From NCBI GenBank assembly GCA_965213735.1, contig CBDCAB010000006.1, positions 2,356,001 to 2,420,000 on the forward strand: a stretch of 64,000 nucleotides of DNA. Reading direction: 5' to 3'. This DNA comes from CALDTK01 sp965213735 (GTDB taxonomy: Bacteria; Bacteroidota; Bacteroidia; Chitinophagales; Saprospiraceae). The position numbers and the translations under genes were made by a program. The notes beneath the pieces are model-generated. The model ran no database searches. It saw nothing but the letters and a program-made list of their open reading frames with translations, and was not told the origin of the DNA. Positions 45,785-54,776 of this stretch are shown here, in pieces. The stretch's first letter is position 1. Every line of letters starts with the position of its first letter.

Positions 45785-45972
45785 GAGAGAAGATTAGACG
45801 GTGAGCAAGAAACTGTACCACTTGACTAGTACACTGCAATAGTAATTGCTCTTGAGTTCTCACACCAGCTTTGTCGACCAACGGCCCTAGGCTTTCGATG
45901 AAGCAGGGAGGCTGCTGCAAAGACTGCTTCACACCTCCCAGGGTTGCACGACGCTGCTTCTACGCGACCTCT

Positions 45973-46012
45973 AAAAAAGAGGGGCATGCGCTACAAGAGT
46001 CGCATACCCCTC
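45973..46012 (-). terminator. rho-independent terminator of the M16 protease gene
   Basis: Read on the minus strand, GAGGGGTATGCG pairs with CGCATGCCCCTC (one G-U), followed by TTTTTT. It starts 28 nt after the protease stop. The rest of 45785-46039 shows nothing else. Confidence 0.85.
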
Positions 46013-46039
46013 CCCATGTGGATGCTAGCTGATATGTTT

Positions 46040-48856
46040 CTAGCTCCTGATCTCGTTGCCTTCGCGATCGAGAATAACAGGATCGCCGAGGCCCAACTCT
46101 TTGAGCCCTTCGAGTTGGGTAGCCTTATCGCCCACGACGATAAAGCGCATCTCCTTAGGCGACATGTACTTGCTAATCAAAGATTTGGCCTCAGCGAGCG
46201 TCATGCCATTGAGTTCGGCCTGGCGCTGTGCCTTGAAATCAGGATCGAGCTGGTAGGTGCTGATTTCGTGGAGCAGGCCGAGCTTATCGCGCATGCTCTC
46301 ATTGGCCAGTGCCTCCTTACGTGTCAGGCTCGTTTTGGTCTTCTCCAGATCTTCAGCGTTGTAATCCTCAGCATAGCCATCGAGGATTTCCTTGAACAGC
46401 TCGGCAGATTCCTTGGTGACATTGGCGCGCACATTGGAGTAGGCCACGAAGTAGCCATCTTGCTTGGTAGCTGGCAGGCGAGAATAGGCCCCGTAGGTGT
46501 AGCCTTTGTCTTCACGCAGCTGCTGAAAGAGGCGCGCACCACCCGAGCCACCGAGCCGCTCGTTGACTACGGTCAGCTTGTAGAAATTCGGATCGTTAGC
46601 TCCTGGAGCTGGCTGGCCCACGTAGATCACGGACTGCTTAGCATCGGGTACATCGACGAAAAACACGCGCTCATCACGTGCGCCACTCATGTCGACGCTC
46701 GGCAACTCAACCTCAGGACCGACCCACTTCTCCTCATAATCTTCGAAGGCATCTTCCGCTAGATCATCAGTTACTGCACCCACGACATGAATTGTCGCCA
46801 GGTGCGGGTTGATGTACTTCTGGTAGTAGTCTTTCATGTCAGCCAGCGTTAGGCTTTCGATGCTCTTGAGGGTTCCTCCTGTCGGGCGCGCCATTTTGCT
46901 ATCTGCGCCATATATCACCTTTTGAAAGGCTTGCTGAGCGGCATAGCCTGGCTGAGCAATCTGCGCTTGTACGCGCGCTAGTGCTTGCGACTTTAGCCGC
47001 TGAAATTCTGTTTCATCGAAACGTGGCTGCGTTAGCGCCTCCATGAGGAGATCGACTGTTGGCCGAAAATTGCGAGCCAATGCATCGACATAGAGAGTGG
47101 AGTTTTCGCGACCAGCGTAAAAATTGACGGTCGCGCCGAGTTGACCAATAGCATCAGCAAACTCTTCCGGTGTTTTGGACTTGGTGCCCTCCAGCAGCAA
47201 ATCCGTTAAAATTGCAACGAGGCCTTCCTTGCCTTCAGGTTCGGCAAGTGCACCTCCATCGAAGCGGATCGAGTAGCTCACCAGCGGCAGTTCATCACTC
47301 TCAATGCCCATCAGCATTGCACCGTTGTCCATAGACTCCGTGTAGATCTCTGGGGTCTTGGCCACTACTTCGCCTGAAAGCTCAGGCTTTGTTGAGCGAT
47401 CGATTTTGGAAGGAGTACGCGGATAATCTGTAGCCGATTCATCCATTGGGTCGGGTTCGGCGCCTGCGGTTACCTCCTCCTCGACCACCTCTGCTTTCGT
47501 CGCACCTTCCACCACGAGGTCGAGCTGACCCTTAGGCACGAAAGAAGTCATGACGTAAGGCTGGTTCTTGATGTAGGTATTGTAGACCCGCATTACATCG
47601 GCCGGAGTCACCGCGAGCAGTGCAGCGGCTTCTTCTTTAATTGCATCTGGACTACCCTTAAACTCATTTGATTGAGCGAGGGCGAAGCTCTTTGAAAGCA
47701 CAGAATTAAGTTGCCCATAAAACTTGGTCTCGAGCGAATTTTTAATGCGCTCCATGTCGCGCTCATCGATGCCGTTCTTTTCAAAACGCATCATTGCCTC
47801 TTCTATGCCTGCTTTTACGGCATCTAGATCAACTTTGTCGTTCGCACGAGCTACGATAGCAAATTGCCCCGCGATGTTGCCTGCGCTGTTGTAGGCATAC
47901 GGTTCGGCGGCGAGTTTTTTATCCTCTACGAGCACCTTATAAATTGGTGCGCGCTTACCATCTGTCAATAGTTCTGCGAGGTAGTCGAGTGCATACTCAT
48001 CAGGATGTCCCGACTGCACCACTGGCCACGTCATCGTGAGCTGTGGCAACTCCGCGAAGTTGTCTTCGTGGTAGAGCGAGATAGTTTGGTCGAGTTCGCC
48101 CATCATCGGCTTAAATGGCTCTACTTCAGCCCGCTTTGGAATTTCGCCGAAGTAGTGTTTAACCTGTTCGAGCACCTCGTCGGAGTCTATATCGCCTGCA
48201 ATTACCATGGTGGCATTGTTGGGTCCATACCACTTATTATAAAACTCCTTGACATCTGCAATGGTGGCAGCTTGTAGGTCATCGAGGCTACCGATCACTT
48301 GCCAGTTGTAGGGGTGTCCTTCGGGATACATGGCTTTATCGACGACGTAGCTTTCGTGTCCGTAAGGGCGGTTATCGACGCGCTGACGCTTTTCATTTTT
48401 CACCACTTGCTTCTCGTTTTCGAGTACAGGTGTGGTGACGGTATTGATCATGTAGCCCATACGGTCGGCTTCCATCCAGAGGATGCGTTCGAGGGCATCT
48501 TTGGGCACGACTTCGTAGTAGATGGTGCCGTCTTGCCAGGTGCCGCCGTTGAAGGTGCCGCCGAGGTCTTCGATAGCTTTAAAGAATTCGCCTTTGCCTA
48601 CATTCTCGGAGGCTTGGAAGAGCATGTGCTCGAAGAAGTGTGCGAAGCCTGTGCGGCCTGGCTTTTCGCGATTGGACCCCACGTTGAACACGATGGCTAC
48701 CGCCGCTACCGGGTCGGAGTGGTCTTCGTGTAGAATAACGTCGAGTCCATTTTCGAGCGTGACCTTTTTGTAAGGGATGTCCAGGTCGGCAGCTTGCGCC
48801 AAAACTGCACATGATGCCACAAAGAAGATGGTGGCGGAGAGGAAGCTTTTGAGCAT
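46040..48856 (-). CDS. secreted/periplasmic M16 (pitrilysin) family zinc peptidase, two-domain form
   Basis: A 938-residue protein with signal peptide (MLKSFLSATIFFVASCAVLAQ-A). The inverted zinc motif HFFEH is at 73-77 in GFAHFFEHMLFQ, with the downstream Glu region typical of M16. A second M16-like half (about 500-935) lacks the motif but retains the ARENSTLYVDALARN and GGSGGARLFQQLREDKGYTY segments that bind the substrate chamber. Such single-chain double M16 peptidases degrade peptides in the periplasm. ATG at 48856 is chosen over the longer GTG frame because it starts the signal peptide. The gene has its own terminator. Confidence 0.92.
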   Translation of the reverse strand: MLKSFLSATIFFVASCAVLAQAADLDIPYKKVTLENGLDVILHEDHSDPVAAVAIVFNVGSNREKPGRTGFAHFFEHMLFQASENVGKGEFFKAIEDLGGTFNGGTWQDGTIYYEVVPKDALERILWMEADRMGYMINTVTTPVLENEKQVVKNEKRQRVDNRPYGHESYVVDKAMYPEGHPYNWQVIGSLDDLQAATIADVKEFYNKWYGPNNATMVIAGDIDSDEVLEQVKHYFGEIPKRAEVEPFKPMMGELDQTISLYHEDNFAELPQLTMTWPVVQSGHPDEYALDYLAELLTDGKRAPIYKVLVEDKKLAAEPYAYNSAGNIAGQFAIVARANDKVDLDAVKAGIEEAMMRFEKNGIDERDMERIKNSLETKFYGQLNSVLSKSFALAQSNEFKGSPDAIKEEAAALLAVTPADVMRVYNTYIKNQPYVMTSFVPKGQLDLVVEGATKAEVVEEEVTAGAEPDPMDESATDYPRTPSKIDRSTKPELSGEVVAKTPEIYTESMDNGAMLMGIESDELPLVSYSIRFDGGALAEPEGKEGLVAILTDLLLEGTKSKTPEEFADAIGQLGATVNFYAGRENSTLYVDALARNFRPTVDLLMEALTQPRFDETEFQRLKSQALARVQAQIAQPGYAAQQAFQKVIYGADSKMARPTGGTLKSIESLTLADMKDYYQKYINPHLATIHVVGAVTDDLAEDAFEDYEEKWVGPEVELPSVDMSGARDERVFFVDVPDAKQSVIYVGQPAPGANDPNFYKLTVVNERLGGSGGARLFQQLREDKGYTYGAYSRLPATKQDGYFVAYSNVRANVTKESAELFKEILDGYAEDYNAEDLEKTKTSLTRKEALANESMRDKLGLLHEISTYQLDPDFKAQRQAELNGMTLAEAKSLISKYMSPKEMRFIVVGDKATQLEGLKELGLGDPVILDREGNEIRS

Positions 48857-48990
48857 GAGGGGGTTTGTTATGGGGAGAACTACAAGAGAGGACAAGGTAA
48901 AAGCGTGTTGGTTGTTCGTGATGCCGTATCGACAGACGGCATATCTTGGTCGATGTTTGTGGCGGTACAGCCATAAGCACACCTATCACT

Positions 48991-50424
48991 ATGAGAAGCA
49001 TCTTGACGATCTTGCTCGTACTGAGCAGCTTAAGCTTGGTGGCGCAGCAGTATGTCGATACTGTGTATAGCGTGGCTACGCAGCGCGATGTAGTCTACGG
49101 TACGGCGGTAGGCTTTGGCGGACGTGAGGACACGCTACGTCTCGACGTTTCACACCCAATCGACGATGGAATGTTGGCCTGTGGCCGTCCTCTGCTGGTG
49201 TTGGTGCATGGCGGAGGATGGATAGCAGGCGACAAGGATGAGGGTTACATCACCCGGATGCGCGAAGACTTTGCCAAGCGCGGGTATACTGTCGCCTCGA
49301 TAGCCTATCGCCTTGGGATGTTTCCCACGGATCGGGCGATCAATTGCAACGTTCCGGACTGGAATTGCACCAACAAAGTGGACAGCAGCGAGTGGTACCG
49401 CGCCAATTATCGGGCTATTCAAGATGTCCATGGTGCCATCCGGTATCTCATTAATCATGCTGATCAGTATCAGATCAACCCAAACAATGTCTTCTTAGCG
49501 GGCGAAAGTGCGGGCGCCTTTGTGGTGCTTGGGGTGGGCTTAGTAGATGATCCTAGCGAAATAGAGAGCGACATGGTCGGTGCTCTTCCAGCAGCACCTG
49601 CACCCAATCCGCTTTACGAGCGCTCGTGCTTAGTTGATTTGGATTTAGCGCCAAGTATTGCAAGTCTCGACCTGGCGCGGCCAGCACTAGGAGATATCAA
49701 AGGCAACTTAAACCTGCCACTGCAGCAGCCTTATCAAGTGCAGGCGATCGGTGCTATTTATGGCGGCGTATTTAATGACATTCTTCATGCTCACGTCGAT
49801 CCTGCCCCAGCGCTCTACCTGTACCACCAGCCTTGTGACTTAATTGCTCCGATTGGGCACCAACGCATATTTGCAGGTTTTAATGCTTGTTTTCAGGGAT
49901 TTCCTGCTAACTGCCAAAACATCATAAATCGTCCTTACGTGTACGGCAGTCGTGGCCTTGCTAATTTGATTGATGAATTGAGGCAGCAAGGGGTCGCGAC
50001 TTCAGATTATATGCTTGATCTTACTACTGCGAATAATAACTGTCTCCAGCAACTCGACCCTGCACAGCAGTGCCACGCGCTCGATAATTACTGGCTCAGA
50101 ACAAGTAATATGGCGGTTTATTTTGCTGCTCAAGTTCAGCTATGCACAATAGATACTGAGGATGCGGGCGCTACTGATCAATCAGCTTTAGTTCTTGTAC
50201 CCAATCCTGCTCGTAGTGTGGCTTATCTTCAGCTCAAGCACGCTTCTAGTGAGGTAGAAATTAGGGTTGTAGATATCACTGGCCGTCAGCAGGAGGTACC
50301 GGTTGTGCCGCTAGGTTTGCGCTTGGAGTTACAGCTGGGGGCGCTTACAGCTGGCACTTATTACGTGCAAGTGGTTGATAAGGGTGGGTTGCGGGAGGTT
50401 TTGCGGTTGGTGAAGGTGAAGTAG
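48991..50424 (+). CDS. secreted alpha/beta-hydrolase (carboxylesterase) with T9SS sorting domain
   Basis: A 477-residue exported esterase. Signal peptide MRSILTILLVLSSLSLVA-Q; oxyanion-hole motif HGGGW at 73-77 (LVLVHGGGWIAGDKDEGYI); nucleophile Ser173 in FLAGESAGAF. The catalytic His is probably in LIAPIGHQRIF. The C-terminal 80 residues form a type A sorting domain (LVLVPNPARSVAYLQL to REVLRLVKVK). It probably hydrolyses ester bonds in extracellular polymers. The ATG at 48991 is preferred over the upstream TTG frame; the gene is divergent from the M16 gene across 134 bp. Confidence 0.92.
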   Translation: MRSILTILLVLSSLSLVAQQYVDTVYSVATQRDVVYGTAVGFGGREDTLRLDVSHPIDDGMLACGRPLLVLVHGGGWIAGDKDEGYITRMREDFAKRGYTVASIAYRLGMFPTDRAINCNVPDWNCTNKVDSSEWYRANYRAIQDVHGAIRYLINHADQYQINPNNVFLAGESAGAFVVLGVGLVDDPSEIESDMVGALPAAPAPNPLYERSCLVDLDLAPSIASLDLARPALGDIKGNLNLPLQQPYQVQAIGAIYGGVFNDILHAHVDPAPALYLYHQPCDLIAPIGHQRIFAGFNACFQGFPANCQNIINRPYVYGSRGLANLIDELRQQGVATSDYMLDLTTANNNCLQQLDPAQQCHALDNYWLRTSNMAVYFAAQVQLCTIDTEDAGATDQSALVLVPNPARSVAYLQLKHASSEVEIRVVDITGRQQEVPVVPLGLRLELQLGALTAGTYYVQVVDKGGLREVLRLVKVK

Positions 50425-50431
50425 GATTTGG

Positions 50432-50455
50432 CCTGACCACGATGTTGTGGTCAGG
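50432..50455. repeat. hairpin CCTGACCAC-N6-GTGGTCAGG, copy 3
   Basis: Same 9-bp arms as the two copies in the 36.6-38.5 kb region and also preceded by TTTGG. It lies 8 bp after the esterase stop and might terminate it. The rest of 50456-50623 shows nothing recognisable. Confidence 0.7.
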
Positions 50456-50623
50456 TGGGGGCTGGGGGCTGCGGCATTGCAGGTGGATATGGCTGGGCGA
50501 AGGGTAGACTTGCCAGCCGGGCGATTACACGCTACCGTGCGCGGGCCGGTTAGATCGTTCATGTGATGGGCCAGTTTGGCGGAGGGTGGCGTAGCAGGCT
50601 GAGCCGGGCTGGGCTTATGATGA

Positions 50624-50680
50624 TCGAATCAACCTACCTTGAAATTTAGCGCCTACCTTCACCTTCAATGCCGTCAGACT
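50624..50680 (+). repeat. cassette leader repeat, copy 1
   Basis: Matches 53386-53446 closely (GATCGAATCAACCTACCTTG versus GATCGACTCAACCTACTTTG, then TACCTTCACCTTCA just before each start codon). Confidence 0.75.
50654..50661 (+). promoter_or_regulatory. TACCTTCA box before Rhs cassette 1
   Basis: Lies 6 nt before the ATG. The same TACCTTCACCTT string precedes cassettes 2 (53421) and 3 (55964). It resembles a weak TAnnTTTG box. Confidence 0.35.
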
Positions 50681-52035
50681 CTCGACTGAACGTTCGTAGT
50701 TTCGATACCCAGCAGGTGTCATTACCTGTGCGCTGGGGACAGGAGGTCTGCATGTCCTACAACTGCCGGAGTAGCAAAACAGCGGGCATTTCATACCACC
50801 ACCCCGACCACCTAGGCAACATCATGCTTGCCTACTCCGATCTCAACGGTGATGGCTATATCCAACCACGGGACGAGGTACTAGAGGAGAATCGATATTT
50901 TCCGTACGGCCTCAAGCAGGCACCTTACACCCAGCAATCCACCACTTTGCCTTTCGGCTACAATGGCGCAGAGTGGAAGGATAACTTAGGTCTGCATCTT
51001 ACCACCTACCGCACGATGGCGCCCGAGGTGGCAATGTGGGGGCAGGTGGATTTGAAGGCGGAGAAGATCCCAGGATATAGTCCGTACTCATCTATGGGAG
51101 GTAATCCGATAAGCTTTGCTTATCCCGACGGGGATGAGCCTATTACAATGCTTCTTATAGGAATGGCCGTGGGTGGATTCTCGGGTTTTACTATTGGGAA
51201 GCAACAGGGAGCGACTGGTTGGGAAATGTTTGGTTATATCGCTGCGGGGGCTGGAAATGGTGCCTTGTCAGCTGGAGTTGGGAGTAAAGTTGCCTCAGGG
51301 TTGGGCGCGGTTGTTCCAGGTCAATTTGGTGGCGGTGTGGCTACGGTAGCTGGATCAGCAGTTAGAGGTGGAATAAGTGGAGGAGGTTTTGCTGCGCTTG
51401 CGGAACAAATTGTTGGAGAGGGTATTTGGAAGGGTGCGGTTGCCGGAGCCGTGGGAGGTTTCACACAAGGTGCGGTTGGTGGAGGATTCGGGGCGGCACT
51501 AGTTAGAGCCGCCGCAGGTGCAACATCCGCAGCCCTTTACTATAGACCAATTGGACCGTCAGCATTAGCGGGTGCAGCTACTTCATATGCCTCTTATGAA
51601 ATATCTACGGCCTTAGGTTACTCTAGTTATCGCGACAGTGGAAAAAAGTTCCTCTCATATAAGCAATTTCGAGCTGTTAGTTTCGCTGCACAGAGATCGT
51701 TCTTCTGGGGTAAAGAGTATGGCGGCTGGTTCTTAAGGGATGGTGGGGTGGAAATGTGGCCAAGAGGGACGAAGGATAGCATATTACCAACAGCTATGCC
51801 CCAAAATGCAGTTGAAGAATTTTATACTCACCCATCGACTGGAAACTTTTTTGGTAGATCCTATTATCCAGATCATAGTCCTGCTGAGATTTGGGGGTTT
51901 GCAGGTTTTGGAAGATCGTTTGTAGTTGAGCGAAACAATATCTACGGTTTAAATTCTTCTGTAAATTCCCAAATTATGTTTCCTACGAGACGATTTAATC
52001 CTTATCCTTTTGGACTATTCTTAGGGAGATACTGA
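50668..52035 (+). CDS. Rhs C-terminal fragment with toxin tip 1 (JAB/DUF4329-like)
   Basis: A 455-residue protein containing only the end of an Rhs protein. Residues about 45-150 are the conserved Rhs-associated core: DHLGNIMLAYSDLNGDGYIQ, LEENRYFPYGLKQ, FGYNGAEWKDNLGLHLTTYR, NPISF-DGDE. A Gly/Ala-rich stretch (about 155-310) follows, and then a unique C-terminal domain (about 320-455) with EEFYTHPSTGNFF near 385 and DHSPAEIW, FVVERNNIYGLNSS, resembling JAB/DUF4329-type toxin domains. There is no secretion domain or full Rhs barrel, so this looks like an orphan cassette that acts after recombining into a complete Rhs gene. Its TGA overlaps the start of the downstream immunity candidate. Confidence 0.82.
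   Translation: MPSDSRLNVRSFDTQQVSLPVRWGQEVCMSYNCRSSKTAGISYHHPDHLGNIMLAYSDLNGDGYIQPRDEVLEENRYFPYGLKQAPYTQQSTTLPFGYNGAEWKDNLGLHLTTYRTMAPEVAMWGQVDLKAEKIPGYSPYSSMGGNPISFAYPDGDEPITMLLIGMAVGGFSGFTIGKQQGATGWEMFGYIAAGAGNGALSAGVGSKVASGLGAVVPGQFGGGVATVAGSAVRGGISGGGFAALAEQIVGEGIWKGAVAGAVGGFTQGAVGGGFGAALVRAAAGATSAALYYRPIGPSALAGAATSYASYEISTALGYSSYRDSGKKFLSYKQFRAVSFAAQRSFFWGKEYGGWFLRDGGVEMWPRGTKDSILPTAMPQNAVEEFYTHPSTGNFFGRSYYPDHSPAEIWGFAGFGRSFVVERNNIYGLNSSVNSQIMFPTRRFNPYPFGLFLGRY
50806..51114 (+). repeat. Rhs core DNA repeat, copy 1
   Basis: About 300 bp nearly identical to the cores at 53573 and 56382; similarity stops where the toxin tips begin. Confidence 0.85.
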
Positions 52036-52373
52036 TGCATTTGTATACTAAGGTGATATTCCTACTATTTACGAACTGTAGGATTCTATGTGTAGCAGCT
52101 GTTATTATCTCAGTTCAAAGTTGTTGTAAGCAGCTGGCCCATAACGCCTTAACTGGATGCGATGCAGAGTCAGCAATCAATGAGCTGGTCAATTACTTAG
52201 CTTGTCAAGGAGTCGCAGAAAGGGATTTAATTAGTATTAAGTCAAATCCTTCAGGCATATATGTATACGAATTTGGGGTGATGAAAGATGAGTCGCCTCA
52301 ACGAGGCGGAGGGGCACAAATAACATTCGATGTATTTAATTGTAAGATAGTAGAGTCGTTACTGTATCAGTAA
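52035..52373 (+). CDS. presumed immunity protein for toxin tip 1
   Basis: A 112-residue protein whose ATG overlaps the toxin stop (TGATG), the arrangement expected of a toxin-immunity pair. The N-terminus is hydrophobic and then reads VAAVIISVQSCCKQ, so it may be a membrane-attached or lipoprotein form. No known immunity family is recognised. AT-rich compared with the window, as are the other immunity genes. Confidence 0.6.
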   Translation: MHLYTKVIFLLFTNCRILCVAAVIISVQSCCKQLAHNALTGCDAESAINELVNYLACQGVAERDLISIKSNPSGIYVYEFGVMKDESPQRGGGAQITFDVFNCKIVESLLYQ

Positions 52374-52463
52374 ATGTTGTAAAATGGCAATCTCAGTAAA
52401 TTTGGAAGTTCTCGCTGTATGCTGAGCGAAAAACTCTCTAGAGCTATGGTCTGCTTGCCTAAT

Positions 52464-52761
52464 TTATAGATAGTCTTCGTCGGCGAGTTGCGCGATGAGG
52501 CGGATCCGCTCGACTTCGCCGGCGGATGTAGTGTCGGGCGGAGATAGAATGCCGTCGAGTGTCGAGGGGTCGTAGTTGAAGGCCTTATCCAGTGGTAGGT
52601 TGAATAGCTTGGCGATAACTTATGGTTCGAAGAGACATAAGCTACGAGCACCGCGGTCGACTTTAGAGTGTGCGGCCTTGGCAAGAGCGCCGGCGGCGGC
52701 GACATAATGCTGGCGGAGTGCGGGCTACCCGTATCGCTCTGAGGCTCTGGTGGAGTTGCAT
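52464..52761 (-). pseudogene. broken XRE-family regulator
   Basis: Reading the minus strand from an ATG at 52761 gives MQLHQSLRAIRVART, then a frameshift into QHYVAAAAGALAKAAHSKVD and RGARSLCLFEP, an in-frame stop, and VIAKLFNLPLDKAF continuing to a natural TAA. The pieces match an XRE helix-turn-helix (R-x-I-R-x-A-R; Q-x-Y-V-A; S-K-V/I-D/E-x-G; IAKLL). At least one frameshift and one stop make it inactive. It occupies the same place, convergent after an immunity gene, as the intact XRE genes after cassettes 2 and 3. Confidence 0.72.
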
Positions 52762-52831
52762 TGTGAATGCAAAAATTAATTACGAATCTAGCAACCACTG
52801 GCAATCTTGTGTGATGCATCTAAACCTTTAA

Positions 52832-53017
52832 GTTGCCAGAACAGATGCCGCGCTAAATCAGATCAATGCTGATGGTATCCGGAATCTGCTTGCATATAGC
52901 AGATTCTCTGTAGATTTTGCTCGAAAGGCAGGTACTTTTGCGTTCCGCTTACGTCTACCCTCCGGTGGAGCGTGGTGGGCTGTAGACGGCCACTTGATTA
53001 AGTTGCATAGTCCGTAA
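52832..53017 (+). pseudogene. stand-alone Rhs toxin tip without its core
   Basis: An open frame of 61 codons with no start codon (preceded in frame by TAA at 52829): VARTDAALNQINADGIRNLL, then FARKAGTFAFRLRLPSGGAW and WAVDGHLIKLHSP. It ends 3 nt before the start of a small gene of immunity-gene size. This is what remains when a toxin C-terminus loses its Rhs core. The family is not recognised. Confidence 0.6.
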
Positions 53018-53020
53018 AAG

Positions 53021-53278
53021 ATGAAACTAATACCATTTTCAAACTTGAAGATCGAGATCTCTTCAGATACTCAAGACGATGAGTATCAGGCGGAGGCGCG
53101 TCAATCCGGCAACGAAACTTTTTCGGTGATTGCTCTATCGACTACTGAAGACGACGGAGTTGTAATTCACGTAGGTAAAAAATCAGAGGGTGTTTGGATG
53201 AGAATTGAAGACTATATTGGGGGGATTCAGGGACTGCGACATCGAATTCAGAACAGGAAGAGAGACTTTCTGTCTTGA
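53021..53278 (+). CDS. presumed immunity protein left with the orphan toxin tip
   Basis: An 85-residue soluble acidic protein (MKLIPFSNLKIEISSDTQDD, DGVVIHVGKKSEGVWMRIED) with its ATG 3 nt after the toxin-tip stop. By position it is the immunity partner of that tip. No family is recognised. The 156 bp that follow hold the leader of cassette 2. Confidence 0.55.
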   Translation: MKLIPFSNLKIEISSDTQDDEYQAEARQSGNETFSVIALSTTEDDGVVIHVGKKSEGVWMRIEDYIGGIQGLRHRIQNRKRDFLS

Positions 53279-53385
53279 TATCGCAGATGTTTCTTTTGTG
53301 TGCCCTGCTTGACTCATTTATCCTTTCGATCATATTTTTAGTGCGTTTTTTGCCAATATTGCGGTGACAGCTTTAAAGGCTTTTT

Positions 53386-53446
53386 GCGATCGACTCAACC
53401 TACTTTGAAATTTTAGCCCCTACCTTCACCTTCATTGCCGGCAGAC
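53386..53446 (+). repeat. cassette leader repeat, copy 2
   Basis: Second copy of the DNA before cassette 1. The start codon here is TTG in place of ATG, at the same aligned position. Confidence 0.75.
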
Positions 53447-54775
53447 GCTAGACCACACGTATATTGTTGTAATCTCGACCAGGCGTCCTTACCTGTGCGC
53501 TGGGGGCAAGAGGTCCGCAAATCCTACAACTACCGAAATAGCAACACGGCAAGTATTTCTTACCATCACTCCGACCATCTCGGCAACATCATACTTGCCT
53601 ACTGCGATCTCAACGGTGATGGCTATATCCAACCGCGAGACGAGGTACTAGAGGAGAATCGATATTTTCCCTTAGTCTGGACTGGGGAATCGGCCGAAGG
53701 GGCCCCGGCCCAGACTCCAAAGCAGGCACCCTACACCCAGCAATCCACAACATTGCCTTTCGGCTACAATGGTGCAGAGTGGAAGGATAACTTGGGTCTG
53801 CATCTTACCACCTACCGCACGATGGCGCCTGAGGTGGCACTGTGGGGGCAGGTCGATCCGAAGGCGGAATGGGATTACGGGACTAGTCCGTACGCATCTA
53901 TGCGAGGAAATCCTATATCGTGCGCCGATCCCTATGGCGACATACCAGTGTTACCGTTAGTTGTAGTGACAGCGGCGAAGATTGGGCTGACTGTAGGTGC
54001 AAAGGTTGCTATTGGGGTAACAGCGACAACGGTCGTCGCCGGTACGACAATAGCAGCTACAGGTGGATTTGCAGGGTTGGGAGGATGCCCGACATGTCCG
54101 CCGCCTGGGACGTATGGAACATACAATCTTCCAACCGTTAATGTCTATGCTAATCCGCCAAGCGGTGGGTACTACGACCAGTCCGTTGCGAGATATGGCT
54201 ACAACGGGACTTTCGAGCAGTGGGGTGCACAGTACGGCTACGAAGGGATGAGCTTCCAGAATGCCGTTTGTATGTGGCAGGCCAACCACTCGGAGGGCCA
54301 TGCGGCGTGGGTGGCAAAAATGGACGGCTTAGAAGCGGCGCGGAGTATGATGTACTGGATGGGGTCGGCTTTCCCAGCAGTTGGCGGAATGGGTATGGGC
54401 GCATTGCCATACGGGGTGGCTGCGCCTAATGCATTTTCATATCCAAGCGGCTATGCTTCATTAGGGAAAGTGAACACCGTTCCCAGGACATCATTAAACC
54501 CAACTCACAACATAACGAAATCTAAGGCTCAGATGAAGCGTCTGTATAATGATTTCAAGGCTAGTGGAATAAAGGATCCGATAAAATTTGTCGAACATAA
54601 TGGAGCACGACATATTGTTAACGGACATCATAGATTCTTTTCTGCTCAGAAGCTTGGGATCCGAAATGTCCCTGCGCAACGCGTATCTTTGCCATATAAA
54701 GGATATAGATCGCCTTCTAAGCTTCACGACTTTTACGGCAGGCAACCCGGATACTGGAAATTCTTCAAGAGGTAA
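53435..54775 (+). CDS. Rhs C-terminal fragment with toxin tip 2 (ParB/Srx-like)
   Basis: A 446-residue fragment whose first 45 residues resemble cassette 1 (SLPVRWGQEV, SYNYRNSNTA), followed by the Rhs core with an extra 13-residue piece (FPLVWTGESAEGAPAQTPK) and a Gly/Pro-rich middle. The tip (about 350-446) has a ParB/sulfiredoxin-like pattern: MKRLYNDFKASGIKDPIKFV, GARHIVNGHHRFFSAQKLGI and RNVPAQRV. ParB-like domains in polymorphic toxins act as nucleases or nucleotide-binding toxins. The start is TTG at 53435 by alignment with cassette 1. The immunity candidate follows after 1 nt. Confidence 0.82.
   Translation: MPADARPHVYCCNLDQASLPVRWGQEVRKSYNYRNSNTASISYHHSDHLGNIILAYCDLNGDGYIQPRDEVLEENRYFPLVWTGESAEGAPAQTPKQAPYTQQSTTLPFGYNGAEWKDNLGLHLTTYRTMAPEVALWGQVDPKAEWDYGTSPYASMRGNPISCADPYGDIPVLPLVVVTAAKIGLTVGAKVAIGVTATTVVAGTTIAATGGFAGLGGCPTCPPPGTYGTYNLPTVNVYANPPSGGYYDQSVARYGYNGTFEQWGAQYGYEGMSFQNAVCMWQANHSEGHAAWVAKMDGLEAARSMMYWMGSAFPAVGGMGMGALPYGVAAPNAFSYPSGYASLGKVNTVPRTSLNPTHNITKSKAQMKRLYNDFKASGIKDPIKFVEHNGARHIVNGHHRFFSAQKLGIRNVPAQRVSLPYKGYRSPSKLHDFYGRQPGYWKFFKR
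53573..53920 (+). repeat. Rhs core DNA repeat, copy 2
   Basis: Longer than the other two by 39 bp because of the hairpin insertion at 53674-53716. Confidence 0.85.
53674..53716. repeat. in-frame hairpin insertion in the Rhs core
   Basis: Arms AGTCTGGACTGGGG and CCCCGGCCCAGACT pair at 12 of 14 positions. The segment is absent from cassettes 1 and 3 and keeps the reading frame. Confidence 0.7.
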
Positions 54776-54776
54776 A

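Noticed and set aside
45944..46762. 272-residue ORF antisense to the M16 protease gene
   Set aside because: Fully overlaps the well-supported M16 domain on the other strand; it is a shadow of its codon bias.
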